Below are positions 13,993 through 26,626 of a stretch of 64,000 nt of DNA, piece by piece. Numbering within the stretch: position 1 is the first letter of the stretch; each line of letters starts with the position of its first letter. The position numbers and the translations under genes are program-made. Below the pieces are notes generated by a model. It saw only the letters and a list, made by a program, of their open reading frames with translations, was not told the origin of the DNA and did not search any database. The DNA is from Balanoglossus misakiensis (lineage: Eukaryota; Hemichordata), in NCBI GenBank assembly GCA_040954595.2, contig CM082580.2, positions 10,044,001 through 10,108,000 on the forward strand, in the 5' to 3' direction.

Positions 13993-16900
13993 ATGGCCCT
14001 CGTTAGGTCGACCCTCTTACTGTTGAAGTTGCTCGCAATTTTTTGTTTCTCCGTTTTAGAGGTAAGGATATAAGTAGATTTGTTTCCGAAGAGCTGTTCA
14101 AAGTTTCATTACAGACCTCATGTAGGCGCGAGCACTCTCACTTGCCATTTCGCTGTTCATAAAACCAGCTTCACACCAGCATAAAATGTTGTGCACTTAT
14201 ACGTATCGGTATATCTGTTAACTGATCGCAATCAACGAGTAAGAGATGCAAGTGACGATATATTGAAGGTTTTCACAATTTTCTTTCACTTTTTCCCCAC
14301 CAGGTAGACGCTGTTGGGTGCGAAGACGGAAAGTGAGTACTTTTGACACGTATCTGTAAAAAAAGGGTTATCAAAGCCTACTGCTGGTGTTAGGGAACTC
14401 ACGATGAGCTAGCTCTGTTCATGTATTCAGCGCTGGCTTAATTAAACAATTAGTGTCATCATTAGGCTCATTTGCATCGCAGCCCCAAGGCCGGTATTAA
14501 TACTTTGGTAATGTGTCCAAAAACACATCCCATTTTTGTTTGAATCGGGAACCAGTCCTCAACACCATCCCTTGTGTCGTTTTCATCGACGGTTTTCCCC
14601 CGCAGTAATTTCGTTCTTCGTGTTTTCGCAAACGCCGAGTCCAATGGAGCTGGGGGTAGACTATCAGCTTTGTTGCTATTCATAGCTCTGGTGCTGAGTG
14701 GAATATTTTCGGTACTTTTGTATAAGCTACTGGTATGAATGACAAACCGATTCCCTCATAATATTCACTCGGTTTGCCCAACATATGCTTGCCTTTAACT
14801 CCGCGTTACACATTAAATTTGATACCGAGTGGATGGGTGACAAATGACAGCCATTGTATATTTTTGTCTAACTTTTCATGTGCCAATTGGTTGAAAAACA
14901 ATGCAGCCTCCTCAAATGGTATTGTTGTTCAATGCGACTTGCGATTTAACAACACAGACACGGACGTCAATGCTTTTTGTTCAATTGTAAAGATGGGCTC
15001 AGTTATCTTGCAAATAAAACAGTATTAAATATGATCTGAACAAGTAGCATCGTGTTTTGACAAGACATGCCCGAACCTAATCAACATAATTTGATATGAT
15101 ACGACAAAGCATCTATTTCGGTCTCACATAACGTACGTGCAGCAACCACAAAATGGCTGACAATACAAAATGTATATAGTTAGTGATTAGTGAACCTGCA
15201 GAAGGAAACTTTGTGTCGATGTCGTAATTATATATAATTTGGAGCAATCATCACGCCAGATGGAGTGTTCTCTATTTTTCACGCAATTCAGTCTGTTGTC
15301 TGGTCATTAACTCTTGTTGTGCTTCATTGAGGTTTTGTCGTTTATGTAAGACCACATGGCATGGCATCCGATTCGGTTAAAAAACATATTGTCGTTCTGT
15401 ATCAGGCAAGTCGTACGCCAAGACCAGGATGTCAGTGCTAATACTCATTTTTGCATAAATTATACGCCGCTTGGTGTAAATGTCAATCTTCAAAACTACA
15501 AAACAATCTTTGATATGTTTCTTTTTCAGTTGTGGAGATGGACCTGCCAATTTATTAACCAATGGCTATGGTAGCCACTTGTCTCTATCGTGGCAATGGT
15601 GAGACGATGATTTTTTTTCACATATAAAATCTTTGAAAATACAGAAAGATTAACCCCATGTTAAAATCTCATGTGCTTTGGGTGCAAAATGCAGATTTTC
15701 TCAAACAGGTGTATGTGACTTTTCAGGTCGGTGATTGGCTGTCTCGCACTGGTGTGTACTGTTACTACCCTCCTTGGCTGTCTCCAGTGGCTGACAAAGA
15801 AAGGATCTCCGACTCTTGATGACGTTGTGTCCAGCGGCACACACGCAAGAAAATATGGCGCAATCGTCAGCTCTCAAGACCCAGAAGCAGCAGAAAAGTA
15901 CAAAGAAATAGAAAATTCAGATAGCGTGGCGATAGAAATCGACGAGCTGGGCAGCGAGATTAACACGAACGAGGATGGGGCACAAGATGGCGGAAAAGTT
16001 GAGAATGCAGATATCATTGATACGGAAAAGGCTGCTGATATTGAGTACATTGAAGATGATAAACTCTACACTACTGGTGATGGGACTGTGCCAGAGATAA
16101 TCGAAGGCGAATACGACATGACGTATGTTACTCATGAACCTGGACTGGACGAGGAAGGCGAAGAGGCCACGACCAAGGAAGATATCTTTCTAGCTTCCAT
16201 AGCAACATCTGGCACACAGACTGAATGGGAGGATGATTTGGATGATGTTGACGTGAGATCGACAGGAGACGATGGCCATTGCACGGGAGCGGATTGTGAT
16301 AGCACCGAACACTCCCTGCTGGCCGCGAATGATGGGGCAGGTGTTCAAGAACCAACATATTTCAATGCGGTGTTTTCTCACCAAGAAAACCTGACCGAAG
16401 AACGGAACACAAACCGAGAAGATCTGAGTCCACTGGAAGAGATGTTAGGGTTCAAGGACTTAGATGTAGATTTGAATGAAGATGGGAGTTGTGACAGATC
16501 CACACAAGAAAGGTCAGCGACCGAATCTTTTGATGATATCGGTGATATTGATATGGTTGAGATCGACAAAGTATTTGAGCCTATCGAGACTCCCATCCAG
16601 TCTCCTGAACAGAGTCCCGTCCAGACACGCATGCAGAGTCCCGTAATGGCCTCAGTCGAGGTACCTGTTCAATCTCTGGTGGATTCTCCAGTCTACACAC
16701 CAGACAGTCCTGTCCAGAGCCTATCTCAGACACCTGACCAGACTTCAGTCCAGATGTCAGTGCAGACACCTGTGCGGTCTCCGGCCCTTTCCCCAGTCCA
16801 GACACCTGTTGAGACCCCTGTCCACATCTTGGACCAGACTCCTGTGCAGTCACCCGTCCACTCCCCAATTCAGACACCAACCCAGAGTCAAATCCAAATG

Positions 16901-19900
16901 CCTGACGAGACAACTGTCCAGTCTCCTGCTCAGATCTTGGTCCAGACACCAGTGCAGTCTCCGGTCCTTTCCTCAGTCCAGACACTTGATGAGACTCCCG
17001 TTGAGACCCCAGTCCAGACACCAGTGCATTCCCCAGTCCAGACACCAACCCAGAGCCAATCCCAGATGTCTGACCATACTCCTGTCCACAGCCCAGTGCA
17101 GATCACCGAGCAGTCTCCGGATCCTGTTCAGATGTCCCACACTCAAGTGTTAACCAATGTTGACACGTTGCATCAGACATATCACCGTCAAGCAATTCCT
17201 GAAGTTCAGAGATATGACGGCTCTAAGGATAGGGTAAACGCTAATAAATCTGTACTAGAAGATGCGGAGCAGATATTGCAAGCAGGCGAGGATCACCACC
17301 AAACATATTATGACGTCCAATCTTGGGTATATGGCATTGATCAGGAAAGTTTGGAAGCCCCATGGCAAATGGATGTGGATCTTGCTTCTGAAGAGAATTT
17401 CAATCTTACACAGTCCGAAGATCTTGACGATACCGGGCGTCCAGAAACAAATGCCGGGGAAGCAGTAGCAGAAGCGTCTCCCCGACACGATAATATAGAG
17501 AATGATTCTGAATCGACTGGGGAAAATAGAACATCAGCTATATCAGATAAAAATCAGCAAAAATCGCCTGATAAAATCGAGTCTGCTGTATCCGAAATAG
17601 ACACAGAAAATCCAGAACACCTACACCAGATTAACGTAGAACATGTAACCGAAAGAACATGTTATCCTGCAGAATCATACTCCCAAGATCCCTCAAATGC
17701 CATGGCACAGGACTCAGACAACAGAAATGGAATTGATGTCCTTCACGAAATTCCATGGGAACATACAGGAAATGTGGGAAAGGAATCGCATGACAGATCA
17801 CCTTCTGATGACACAAACACAGGGAAAGTCTCTGGCACAAGTGACAGACTTAGACTTGACATGGGAATGCAACAGGATGAAGAGATTGGTGATCCGATCG
17901 AAGTAAAAGCAGAGAAAAATGTGCTAAATACATTGCTGTCTGAAGCACATCATATTGACCAAACCCAAGAGTATGGAGAAGTTCGAGATGATGAAAAGGA
18001 TGTGTCAAGCGGAGGAGAACAAATTAGCCTAAAAGTTAAATTGGTCAGTTTGTCACCACTTGACGCAGCACACGGCGAGAGTCCAGTTGAGAAAGAGGAC
18101 TCCATCAATAGCGAAGACTCTCTTGAGATAGAGGGAAACAAGCGGTCTAGTCCTGCAATGTCACCAGACAGTTTATCAGATTCCATCGGAGACGACAAAG
18201 TGGAAAGTATAGACAGCCTAGAAGAAAAGCCCGGCGGCCTCAAAAGCAAACCAGAGTTAACAGGTGGTGCAGACAACGAGACAAACAAGGCACCAACTGA
18301 ACAGCTTCCTTCTGCTGCCAATGGATCACGCGAAGGGGCGAACATCACGAGCGACTGGCGCAAGTTCGTCGTGAGCTTTTCTTCGGATGACAGTCTGTCC
18401 ACGATAGAAGAACAAGAAGAGAGTAGACAGACAAGTGTGGACGCTTCGAGTGAAGGAAGTGATTGGGGGAAGTCCAGAAGTGGAACCAGCAAACAAGGAG
18501 GAACGATCCCCGACCACAGTTTCCTTCATCAGAGGCCTTCACGCAGCATCACAGAAAGGACCCCAGTTTCAGTTGATGAGAACACACATCGACAGCAAAC
18601 AGGCATCAACGACCCCAATATGACACCTACTGACCAAAGGTCGCGCTCGGAATTTTACATGGCGCTACTAGAGGACAAAGACAAAACGAATCAAGTCAAG
18701 ACGTTATTTGAAGTTGACAACAGAGAACGTTTACCAGTAAAGGACAATTCGCAATCATATCAAGAAAAGGAGAAAGAGTATCACAAAGAACATAACACAG
18801 GGGTGTATACTGATTCTAAATACAACAAACGATCTACATATTTACCACATGAACCATCTGCACCATTGCACAGACAACAATTAGGAAAGGAACGTGATAA
18901 ACAACCCCTGTCTGATGAAAAATCAAAGACTCCAGATATGACACCATTCAAAGTAGAAACATCACCCACAGCTTCGGTCAAACAAGTCAATGAAATGCAC
19001 CAGGCATACAGACACGGCGAGAGACACGGTATGAAGACATTTCACCATGGTTTTAAAAGGTCGGTTATATTTGGAACCAAAGACAACATAATGACAAGCC
19101 AATCTCTAAATGATACCGAAAAGGTTTCTGAACCAACACTAAAAGCTTTTAAACCTGTAGAAAAGACGAAGGATGAAGGTAGAGTCGTCGCACCAGTAAA
19201 GGCATTTCCTCCCGAAACACGCAGCAGCGGTAGTGCTGGTGGACACCACGACACATCAATTGTCTCAAATAAAGTTTATCAAAAGCCATCTGACATGACA
19301 ACGGCCAAAGAACAACCTACAGACAATGTGACAACGCGCAGTCTGAGAAACTGGCAAACGTCATGGAGGCCTCTTGAATCTGGCAAACCCACAGCTGAAA
19401 GGATGCCTCTCAAAGACCCATCCCATCATCATGAGCCGCCAGCTTCGTTTAGACCAATCCAGAGATTCAGTAATCAGTCCAGACAACAAGGCGAGCTTCA
19501 CAAACCCAAAGCCCTGTCTTATTCTTCGGATCCACGACAATCAGCTATACAAGATTTTGGCAAAAAAGTGGTGGACAGAGGGAGGGGAGAGGATTCGCCC
19601 ATAGAACGATATGATTCATCACAGAACACGCAAAGATCTCCTAACCCTTCCATGTCGACTATGTCCGAAGATTCAAGATCTGGGATTATGAGTAACGCCT
19701 ATGGGTACACCATTTACCTGACGCGGAAAGAATCCCAGCCTGGAACGGAACATATCATAACACACGAATCTCATGTTGCAACCGCGCCAGCACCTGCACC
19801 CGTGTTATCGTCCCCATCATTAGCACCATCATTAGCATCATCAATACCATCATCTCCATCAACATCATCAATGCCATCATCTAGGCCGACAGTACCCGAG

Positions 19901-20245
19901 ATAGGTCGGCGGGAGGAACCATCACAATCCCGAGTCGATGATCCGAAACAAACCAACCAGAAAGTATTTTCTCGTTCTCGCCAGTCTCGGGCTAATGACT
20001 TGAGACAAACTAGTCAGAAAGTATTTTCCCGCCTGCAGGAAAGCCAGTCCACCATCAGAGAAGAAAATGCCGGAGAGCCAACAAGGAGGGGAAGGTCGAC
20101 AAGAAGCCAGCCCTTCACGAGGAAAACCCCGGACACTTCCCCTGTCAGGCCAAAAAGGAACGCCCTCAGAATCTTCAAAAGTCAATCAGTGCAAACAGAC
20201 AGATCATACATCACGGAAAAATTCCCTTTCGTCGGTGACTCTTGA
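13993..20245 (+). CDS. Gene A: single-pass membrane protein with a giant acidic tail, WBP1-like architecture
   Basis: Four exons were assembled: 13993-14061, 14304-14332, 15530-15598 and 15727-20245, phases 0,2,2, giving 1561 aa. Exon 1 is a signal peptide (MALVRSTLLLLKLLAIF...). The ectodomain is only about 33 aa with two Cys (GCEDGKNCGDG) and ends SWQW at the membrane. The helix (about residues 57-78) begins SVIGCLALVCTV. The tail of about 1480 aa is acidic and disordered. Residues about 340-525 are a degenerate PVQ-S/T-P repeat, residues about 1416-1446 are Ser/Pro rich, and the end is basic with YGYTIYLTRK (from 1381) and VQTD (1544-1547). Intron positions match genes B and C. Function is unknown; it may be a scaffold anchored in the membrane. 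The tail is certain as one open frame of 4.5 kb. The small 5' exons rest on splice sites, phase and agreement with B and C. Confidence 0.78.
16580..17135 (+). repeat. Degenerate PVQ-S/T-P coding repeat in gene A
   Basis: Roughly 35-40 imperfect copies of a five-residue unit, typified by PVQSP and PVQTP, run through the tail of gene A. The DNA shows repeated CAGACACCTGT and CAGTCTCC blocks, so the array probably grew by slippage or unequal exchange and has since diverged. It is flanked by non-repeated acidic sequence. Confidence 0.9.
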
Positions 20246-21010
20246 ACTAGAAAGGTGTATTCACAAATGAGAGCGTAGGACAATAATGAAAAGTGGAATG
20301 CATGCTTGGATTATTTGTTACCTACACTAAGTATTATGTGTCAAACTTAGAATAGTATTTTGCGGCTAATTTCAAGAAGTATTTGATTTTATGCACAGAT
20401 TTTAGATACCAGTGATATCCGGAAATGGGAAAACCATGTATGAATGATTTTAAATATTGTTGTATTACAGGCATCACTGAGTGAATTTTAATTTTAAGGG
20501 TGGCTGGGCATGCAATGTATATATGTCAAAATAGATGTGTCCAAATGCATGCAATGAAACATTACAATGTAAGTTAGATATGCCATGCCAATGTTCATGC
20601 CGTAAAATCAGTATGGTGATGTTTTGATTCCTGTGAACAATAGAACATGTGGAGAAGTCAACAATATAAAGCGCCACCAATGGTATTGTCTTTTGTTTAG
20701 CATGAATGAGTGATTGCGTCTATTGTTCAACAAAAATATGACTATAAAGTCATCGCACACGTGTTTTGACATTAGGGATCACGCAAATGTTATGCTCCAT
20801 TGTGTAAAAATTAGTCGAGCCCGCTTTTTCGATCTGCGGACTATTACTAGTATACGTCAACGGCACTTCCCCGGGGCGACGTACCGGTACATGACCTACG
20901 ACCCGCCGTGGGAAGCCGGTATTTATCACGTGGTAGTTTTTCACACGGTCTGAACAGTTACTCTTATAAGACACGAAGACGAGCAAAATCAAGTTTGGAG
21001 ACCCCGCGAG
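20246..21010. other. Intergenic region between genes A and B
   Basis: 3' UTR of gene A followed by the presumed promoter of gene B. No coding exon seen; AT-rich at first, then more GC-rich from about 20810. Confidence 0.5.
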
Positions 21011-22649
21011 ATGAAATCTTCTTTAGGGTTGACCAAGTGCGCGTTTTTGTTCGCCCCACTTGTCAAGGTAGGTCAAAATCTCACTAATCTGAGAGAGGTT
21101 ATTCCTTGTCTCTTCCATTTCCTTTGCATCAACGGCGATATATATTTGGAATGTACTTCAAAAACAAATCACAGTACTAAAAGCACTGGTAACACATAGA
21201 CTATGAGAAAGCGGTGTGAGATTAGTCAGCTCAACGATGCATTTGAATACAAGACTTCGTCAGGCAAAACTTTGTCTTGGAGCATATTCCAATATAGACT
21301 CCGCCCTGACCATTAAAAATGGATGTCGCTGCAAACTGAAGATATAAAATGGCAGCCGATTTACATGTCATATACAACTTCGCCTTCACTGTTATTCTAC
21401 GCTCCCGCATAATTTACAATTTCACTTTCTGCAGGTACATGTACACGCTCAGGAATGCAGCGGGAAAGGGTGAGTTCTCTTCATAAAATAACTCCCAACA
21501 AAGGACCTTTTTTTTCTTTGTGAGATGAGGATAACCATAAACTGTTGAATTCACTTATATCTATGAAACACATGGCATTTAAATAGTTTTATAGCTTAGA
21601 AAACTACCACTTGTAGTTGTGTAAGGGAGTGGGCATAATCATGGTACATCACTATATGATGAGTCAATTCGCCTTAATTTGAAATTCCAATGCCATTTTT
21701 TCAGATGTGACAATCAAAGCCAAGCAGACAGTGAAAATACCGAGTGGCAGCTTTGGTAAGTACAATGTAGGTTTAGCAATATGTATTACGGTCACAGTGG
21801 AGAAGAAATGTTTCTTCACCAAGACAATTTACTTAATTTTAAAATCTTGATTGCAGGGTAGTCGGGGTGGCGATTGCCGCGATCGTCATCGCTGTCATGC
21901 TTTCGGCCGCCGTGTATTTCTGGAAGCGGCGAAAGTCCGACCAATCGGCAAACCGTGATGAGCAGGAGTCAGAGCCGGCTACTCAGTCTTACGGAACGTT
22001 CCCTTGGGTTGATACAGAAGGCGAGGAGTCGCAACAACCAGAGTCGGCTCCGACGGTGACGGGAGAAGATGCTGCGTCCATCGGTGAACCAGAACGGGGA
22101 ACGTCGATGACACTAGAAAATGAAACCGTCGCAGGGAAAGAGACGGTCGCAGGAGATGATGGAGGATACGCGAACGACCAGTTACCACCGCTGTGCGAAG
22201 TTGATGCCAGTGCTGACCAAAATGGCACAAATCCAGCGCTTCGCAGCGAGAGTCCGGAGTCTCCAGACGCGAACGCGACAAGAGATCAGGCGCAGACTGC
22301 AGCGGCTGCAGCCGAGTGCCCGCCCAGTACGAAAGCCGTTTACGTGCCGCCTTCCACGGGTAGACAGTACGGAGTGACGGTGTTCTTGGCCAAAACTCCC
22401 GAGGAGAGGGAACGCGACCGCGCCGCCCGCTCTCAGTACAGCCGGCCAAGACGCTCACTCGCCAGAACCACGGCGGCTGCGAGCTCGCCTCCCCGGCCTC
22501 GGAAGTCTCCGCCGCGAGTGGCGACGTCGCTCCAGACCGCCATCACAGAAGAATCTGAAAAGGAGAGGAAGAAAATGAAAAGGATGAAAAGATACACTGA
22601 CAAGGCCGTGCAAACCGATTCGTCTGATATGTCGGAAAATGAAGAATAA
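21011..22649 (+). CDS. Gene B: paralog of gene A, small single-pass membrane protein
   Basis: Four exons: 21011-21067, 21435-21469, 21705-21755 and 21857-22649, phases 0,2,2, giving 311 aa. Exon 1 (MKSSLGLTKCAFLFAPLVK) is a short hydrophobic leader. The ectodomain of about 25 aa has two Cys (ECSGKGCDNQ) and ends EWQLW. The helix runs VVGVAIAAIVIAVMLSAAVYFW (about 49-70), followed by KRRK, a classical stop-transfer signal. The tail is Glu/Ser/Thr rich, then basic. It contains YGVTVFLAK (from residue 219) and VQTD (299-302), matching YGYTIYLTRK and VQTD of gene A. Intron positions and phases are those of A and C: the second exon starts with Val, a Cys follows the next junction, and a Trp codon is split at the last one. 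Function unknown. Confidence 0.8.
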
Positions 22650-23361
22650 TCGGGACGCTTTTGTTCGTGACGTAATTAGTTGAATTTGTGGATTTTTATA
22701 TGTATACAAGAGTGGGTATTTTTTTGAGAATTTTTTGGGAACCAAAATGTGATAAAACAGATGAAAACAAGTATGGCAGGGAAATTTACAGTGTTTGGAA
22801 ATACATCACACGACCTACTTAGCCGCGCAGTATACGTATCATTCCTCGCAAACATATTTACTCATTAACTTCTGGTGCCAAGCTGGTCACTCAGTTTACA
22901 GTTGCGACCTCGCCAGCTCATCTTCTGCTTTGCTCACATAAAATTGTAAATCTTTATGGTGTCAGTGGGTCAGATACATTCCGCAGTATCAGTGGTAACT
23001 GGTCCACTCGTCTCTCTCTCTCTATCCCCTCCCCCATTGCACCATCCACTCCATATATTACCAGGTGATGATATCTGAATGAGTAAACTGCCAGGCCCAT
23101 AAGTATAAGTAAAACCTCTATAAAATCCCATCCAATTTTTTTTTAAATTCCGGTAGCAAATTATTAAGTAGTTGACAAGGTTTAAAATATAGGGGAAAAG
23201 CAAAAGCGAAAGTCTTTAAGTTCTAGTGCGTTTACGCACGAGTGAGTTCTGTATTGAAAAGCTACCCTGTCATGTGATTTTAAAATGAGAGCTGACAGCC
23301 ATGCACGAGGACAAAGGTTGTTTGGGGTCACACGCTATCCAGTACGTGCGTAGACGGAAAC
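22650..23361. other. Intergenic region between genes B and C
   Basis: 3' UTR of gene B and the presumed promoter of gene C. Nothing else recognised. Confidence 0.5.
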
Positions 23362-26300
23362 ATGGACGGATCGGGGTCAAAACCGCCTCTGATCGTCCTC
23401 TTGGTCTGTCTTACCCTCCCCCTGTTATTCTTAGAGGTAAGTCTGGTACTGTATGTATACGCTCTGGTGTATAAGGTCTAATGGACAGCGCGTCAGGGGC
23501 GCGCGTTTCTTGACAGCATGTGCGAAACATCTTCTGGACGCGGGCATGCACGTCTTATCAACTGTCCAAGTAGACTGGTAATTACGTACACCTCGCATAG
23601 CGTCTGTTCCCTTGCTGTACTGGCAAAGTGGACTAGCTTTCTCACTTTCTCACGTATGTCCCATCATATTCGGAAATAACGGGTGCAAGACCTTCTCTGC
23701 TGACATTCAAACTCAAGGTCAATGAACTATGTTTATGTAGCTTCTATATGCTTCCGATGTTCGTCACGTCCCTTATCGGAGTTTGTTAATTTTACACCCA
23801 TGTCTACGTTTCTGTACAGGTTAACTGCCAGGCATGTGATTCTGACGACAGGTAAGAGGGCATTGGTTATTATTCAGTTATACACCAGGGCTATGCACTG
23901 TCAGTTGCAGGCGGGCGATCTTTATATTGAAAGAGGGGGCGATTGGGGAGTTGTAGGGAGTGATGGGGGGGGGGGGGAGATGGAGGGAGGGAGAGACCCA
24001 ACTATGAAATTCAATACAATTAGCCCGTATTCATTTCGACTCGACTGAAGGTCAAATAGTATGGTAGCCGTATGGTTGTTTTATTATAAGTGAGAAACCT
24101 TATTTTGATATTTTATTTTAGATTTCATGTTGAAATGTCGGTTGTCAGCCTCATGCTGTCAACCTACTTCAAGTTGTTAGAATAATTAACGTGATACGGT
24201 AAACTAGCGACGACAATCGCCATTTGCATGCAAAACCCAGTATTTCTGGCGCACAAGAACTATTGTTGTGAGGTTTCTGGGTCGAGCTCCTAGTTTAGAA
24301 CAAGGCCTACATTGTGCGCCGTGGTCGGGCCATACTGTAGGGGCGATTGTTTTTTGCGTCGAACATCGCTCAAGGGCGCGGTGGGAGTGACTTTCACTCA
24401 CGTGCCACGGTGTCTATATTGATAGGATGTTTAGGAAATTCCCGTTATATGCTGCATACACGAGTAAGCAGAGAAGGAAATTAGTCATTCAAAATTCATT
24501 TTCCAGCTTTCATTACATATACTGACCGAGAGAGCGAAAACTGCTGTGTTTTAGGCGCAGCGTGCCTGCGCCATCAACGGAAGTTTATTTAACCTCCACA
24601 CCGCACACACCTACATGGCAGTAAAAGGTGGCAGATTGTCCTTGTAGTGTGTCTCCAAAACGCATAATGGATAAACAGGCAGAAAAAATCTATGATAAAC
24701 ATATTTTGGCATTTATTATTTTTTTCAGTTGCGCCAGGCATGAGTATTGTCATAATGGTACGTGCCAGTCATACAACTGCACGGCTGAACGGTAACTAGA
24801 CTTTCTAGCATAGTAACTTGAAGCGCACCGTCTCGAAGTGGTCACGAAGCTTGCGATTTAAGTGCCCAAAAGTCGATATGATGAACAATTTCAGTGTTAT
24901 TGATTTTGACAGATGCGTTCGTGAGCTACATGGAACGCGTGGACTGTAGTTTGTTATAAACGCGCATTCATTTCTATTACAGATGCAACGAACATACTCA
25001 ATACTGTTGCGACGACAATAGGTGTTGTACCCACTGGTACTACGAATGGTGGGTCTGGTAGGTATCGGAATTTGTTCATCATGTCGTTCATTTTCGTTTT
25101 GCTCGGAAAGTAAAGTTTTTGAAAATCTTTTGCTCGCATCACGTTGAAGAAATTTCCAAGTAAGGATGCGTGATTAGGGGATGATACATTAGCCCTCGTG
25201 GTGGTGGCCTTACAAAACGCAGCAGTTTTTAAACATTATTGCGTATGCTGTCAAAAGATGAAAGGCAGTGGAAAACGGTGTACCGGGATTATGAAAACGG
25301 CTCTTAATTTGTCAATTTTTTTCTCTTGGCAGGCTTCTGATTGTTATCGGCGGAATAGTGGTCTTTGTTGCCTTCGCCGCAGTGTTCTACTACGGTTCAA
25401 AACTGTGCAGGAAAGATTCGCCGGGTTCCCTGAGAGACCGCGCCGACCAGACTGGAACCCCGAGCGACTACGAGAGTGGCGACGATGAGAAAACCCCGTT
25501 GCTGGGAGGTTCGCGGCAGCCTGCCGCGTACACCGAAGAAACGGAAGACAGCGGCGGCGGTCCTGTCGGGAGGAGTTATGATTCCTCGCCGGAGGAGCCG
25601 AAATCCGAAAGCGAAGAGGAACCGGAGCCGGAGTCAGAACCGCAGCCTGAGCCAAAAGTGGATGATCTGATCAATCTTGGACCTCCAGAGCAAACTCCAG
25701 AACCAGCTCCCGCTAGTCCGGCAACATCACCGTATCCGGTGCCCACCCAGGTACCCCAGGAAGGTCCGGAAGATTTGGCGTCGTCCACAGCTGCGGACAG
25801 AGCAGCCGCCGAGGCGCTTCAGGGGCAAGCAGAGGGTCCCGCCGGAAATGGCGGTGAGCAGCCGACGTCACCCAAAGCGGGAGATTCGAAGGGGGACGGC
25901 GGTGATGCACTCCCAATGAAAAGTGTCTCTCGTGAACCGTCGGAGGAGGAGGAGGAGGAAGAGGCGGCGTCGCCCCAGGAAGAAGAAACAGACCTGCAAG
26001 AAACTCCCCAGGGAGGTGTCCCCCCACCTCAACCCCAACAGGACGGAGGTGGGGGTGGCCCCTCCGGTGATTCTCAACAGCAACCGCTGGATGAACCGCA
26101 AGAAACCTCGCAAGAACCACCGCAGCAAGACAAGGAAGCAGCCGAGGAAGATCAATCAGGGCGCGAACAACCAGGTACCGGGGACGACGGAAAACCAGAT
26201 GAAGAAACCGGGCCTCCGCCAGAAGAACCCGAACCAAAAGACGAAGAGACGGCGGCAGAACAGGATGAAGACAAACCAGAGGAACCACAGCCAGCTGCAA

Positions 26301-26626
26301 AGGAAGAAGAATCGACAAGCACGGACAAAACCGAACCGGAAGGTGCAACGCAACCGGAGGATGACACTGCAGCGACAGAGCCAACCCAAGCAGATCAGGC
26401 AAAGCCCTCTGTTGACGGCAGCAAAGAGGCTGGTGATCAACCCGAGGGCACAGACTCGCTTCAGCAAACAGAATCCGAGCAGGCAGAGTCGACAGGCACA
26501 GATAAAGCTGAGCCAGAGAGTCCATCGCAATCAAAGGATGATAGCGAAGCTGCCGAACCTTCCCAAACAGACCAATCCGCGCCCTCTGGTGACGGAAGCC
26601 CAGAGGGCGGTGACCGGCCCCAGTAA
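23362..26626 (+). CDS. Gene C: WBP1/VOPP1-like Cys-rich membrane protein with acidic tail
   Basis: Five exons: 23362-23436, 23820-23851, 24729-24791, 24983-25057 and 25333-26626, phases 0,2,2,2, giving 512 aa. A signal peptide (MDGSGSKPPLIVLLVCLTL...) is followed by a Cys-rich ectodomain. Its last exon reads HTQYCCDDNRCCTHWYYEWW before the helix LLIVIGGIVVFVAFAAVFYY. The CC-x4-CC-x-H/Y-W-Y-Y-E-W-W block at the membrane is the hallmark of WBP1, WBP1L and VOPP1, endosomal or Golgi adaptors that recruit WW-domain proteins. The tail of about 400 aa is very acidic and Pro/Gln rich. EKTPLL (about 134-139) fits an acidic dileucine sorting signal. I find no PPxY motif, which WBP1 proteins normally use to bind WW domains. 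It shares intron layout with A and B but has one extra Cys-rich exon. Family assignment is good; an exact ortholog cannot be named. Confidence 0.85.
23965..23977 (+). repeat. Poly-G run (13) in gene C intron
   Basis: Thirteen consecutive G within a G-rich stretch in the second intron of gene C. Length is uncertain in any assembly. Confidence 0.7.

Noticed and set aside
16581-17048. 155-codon minus-strand frame
   Set aside because: Antisense of the PVQ repeat in gene A.
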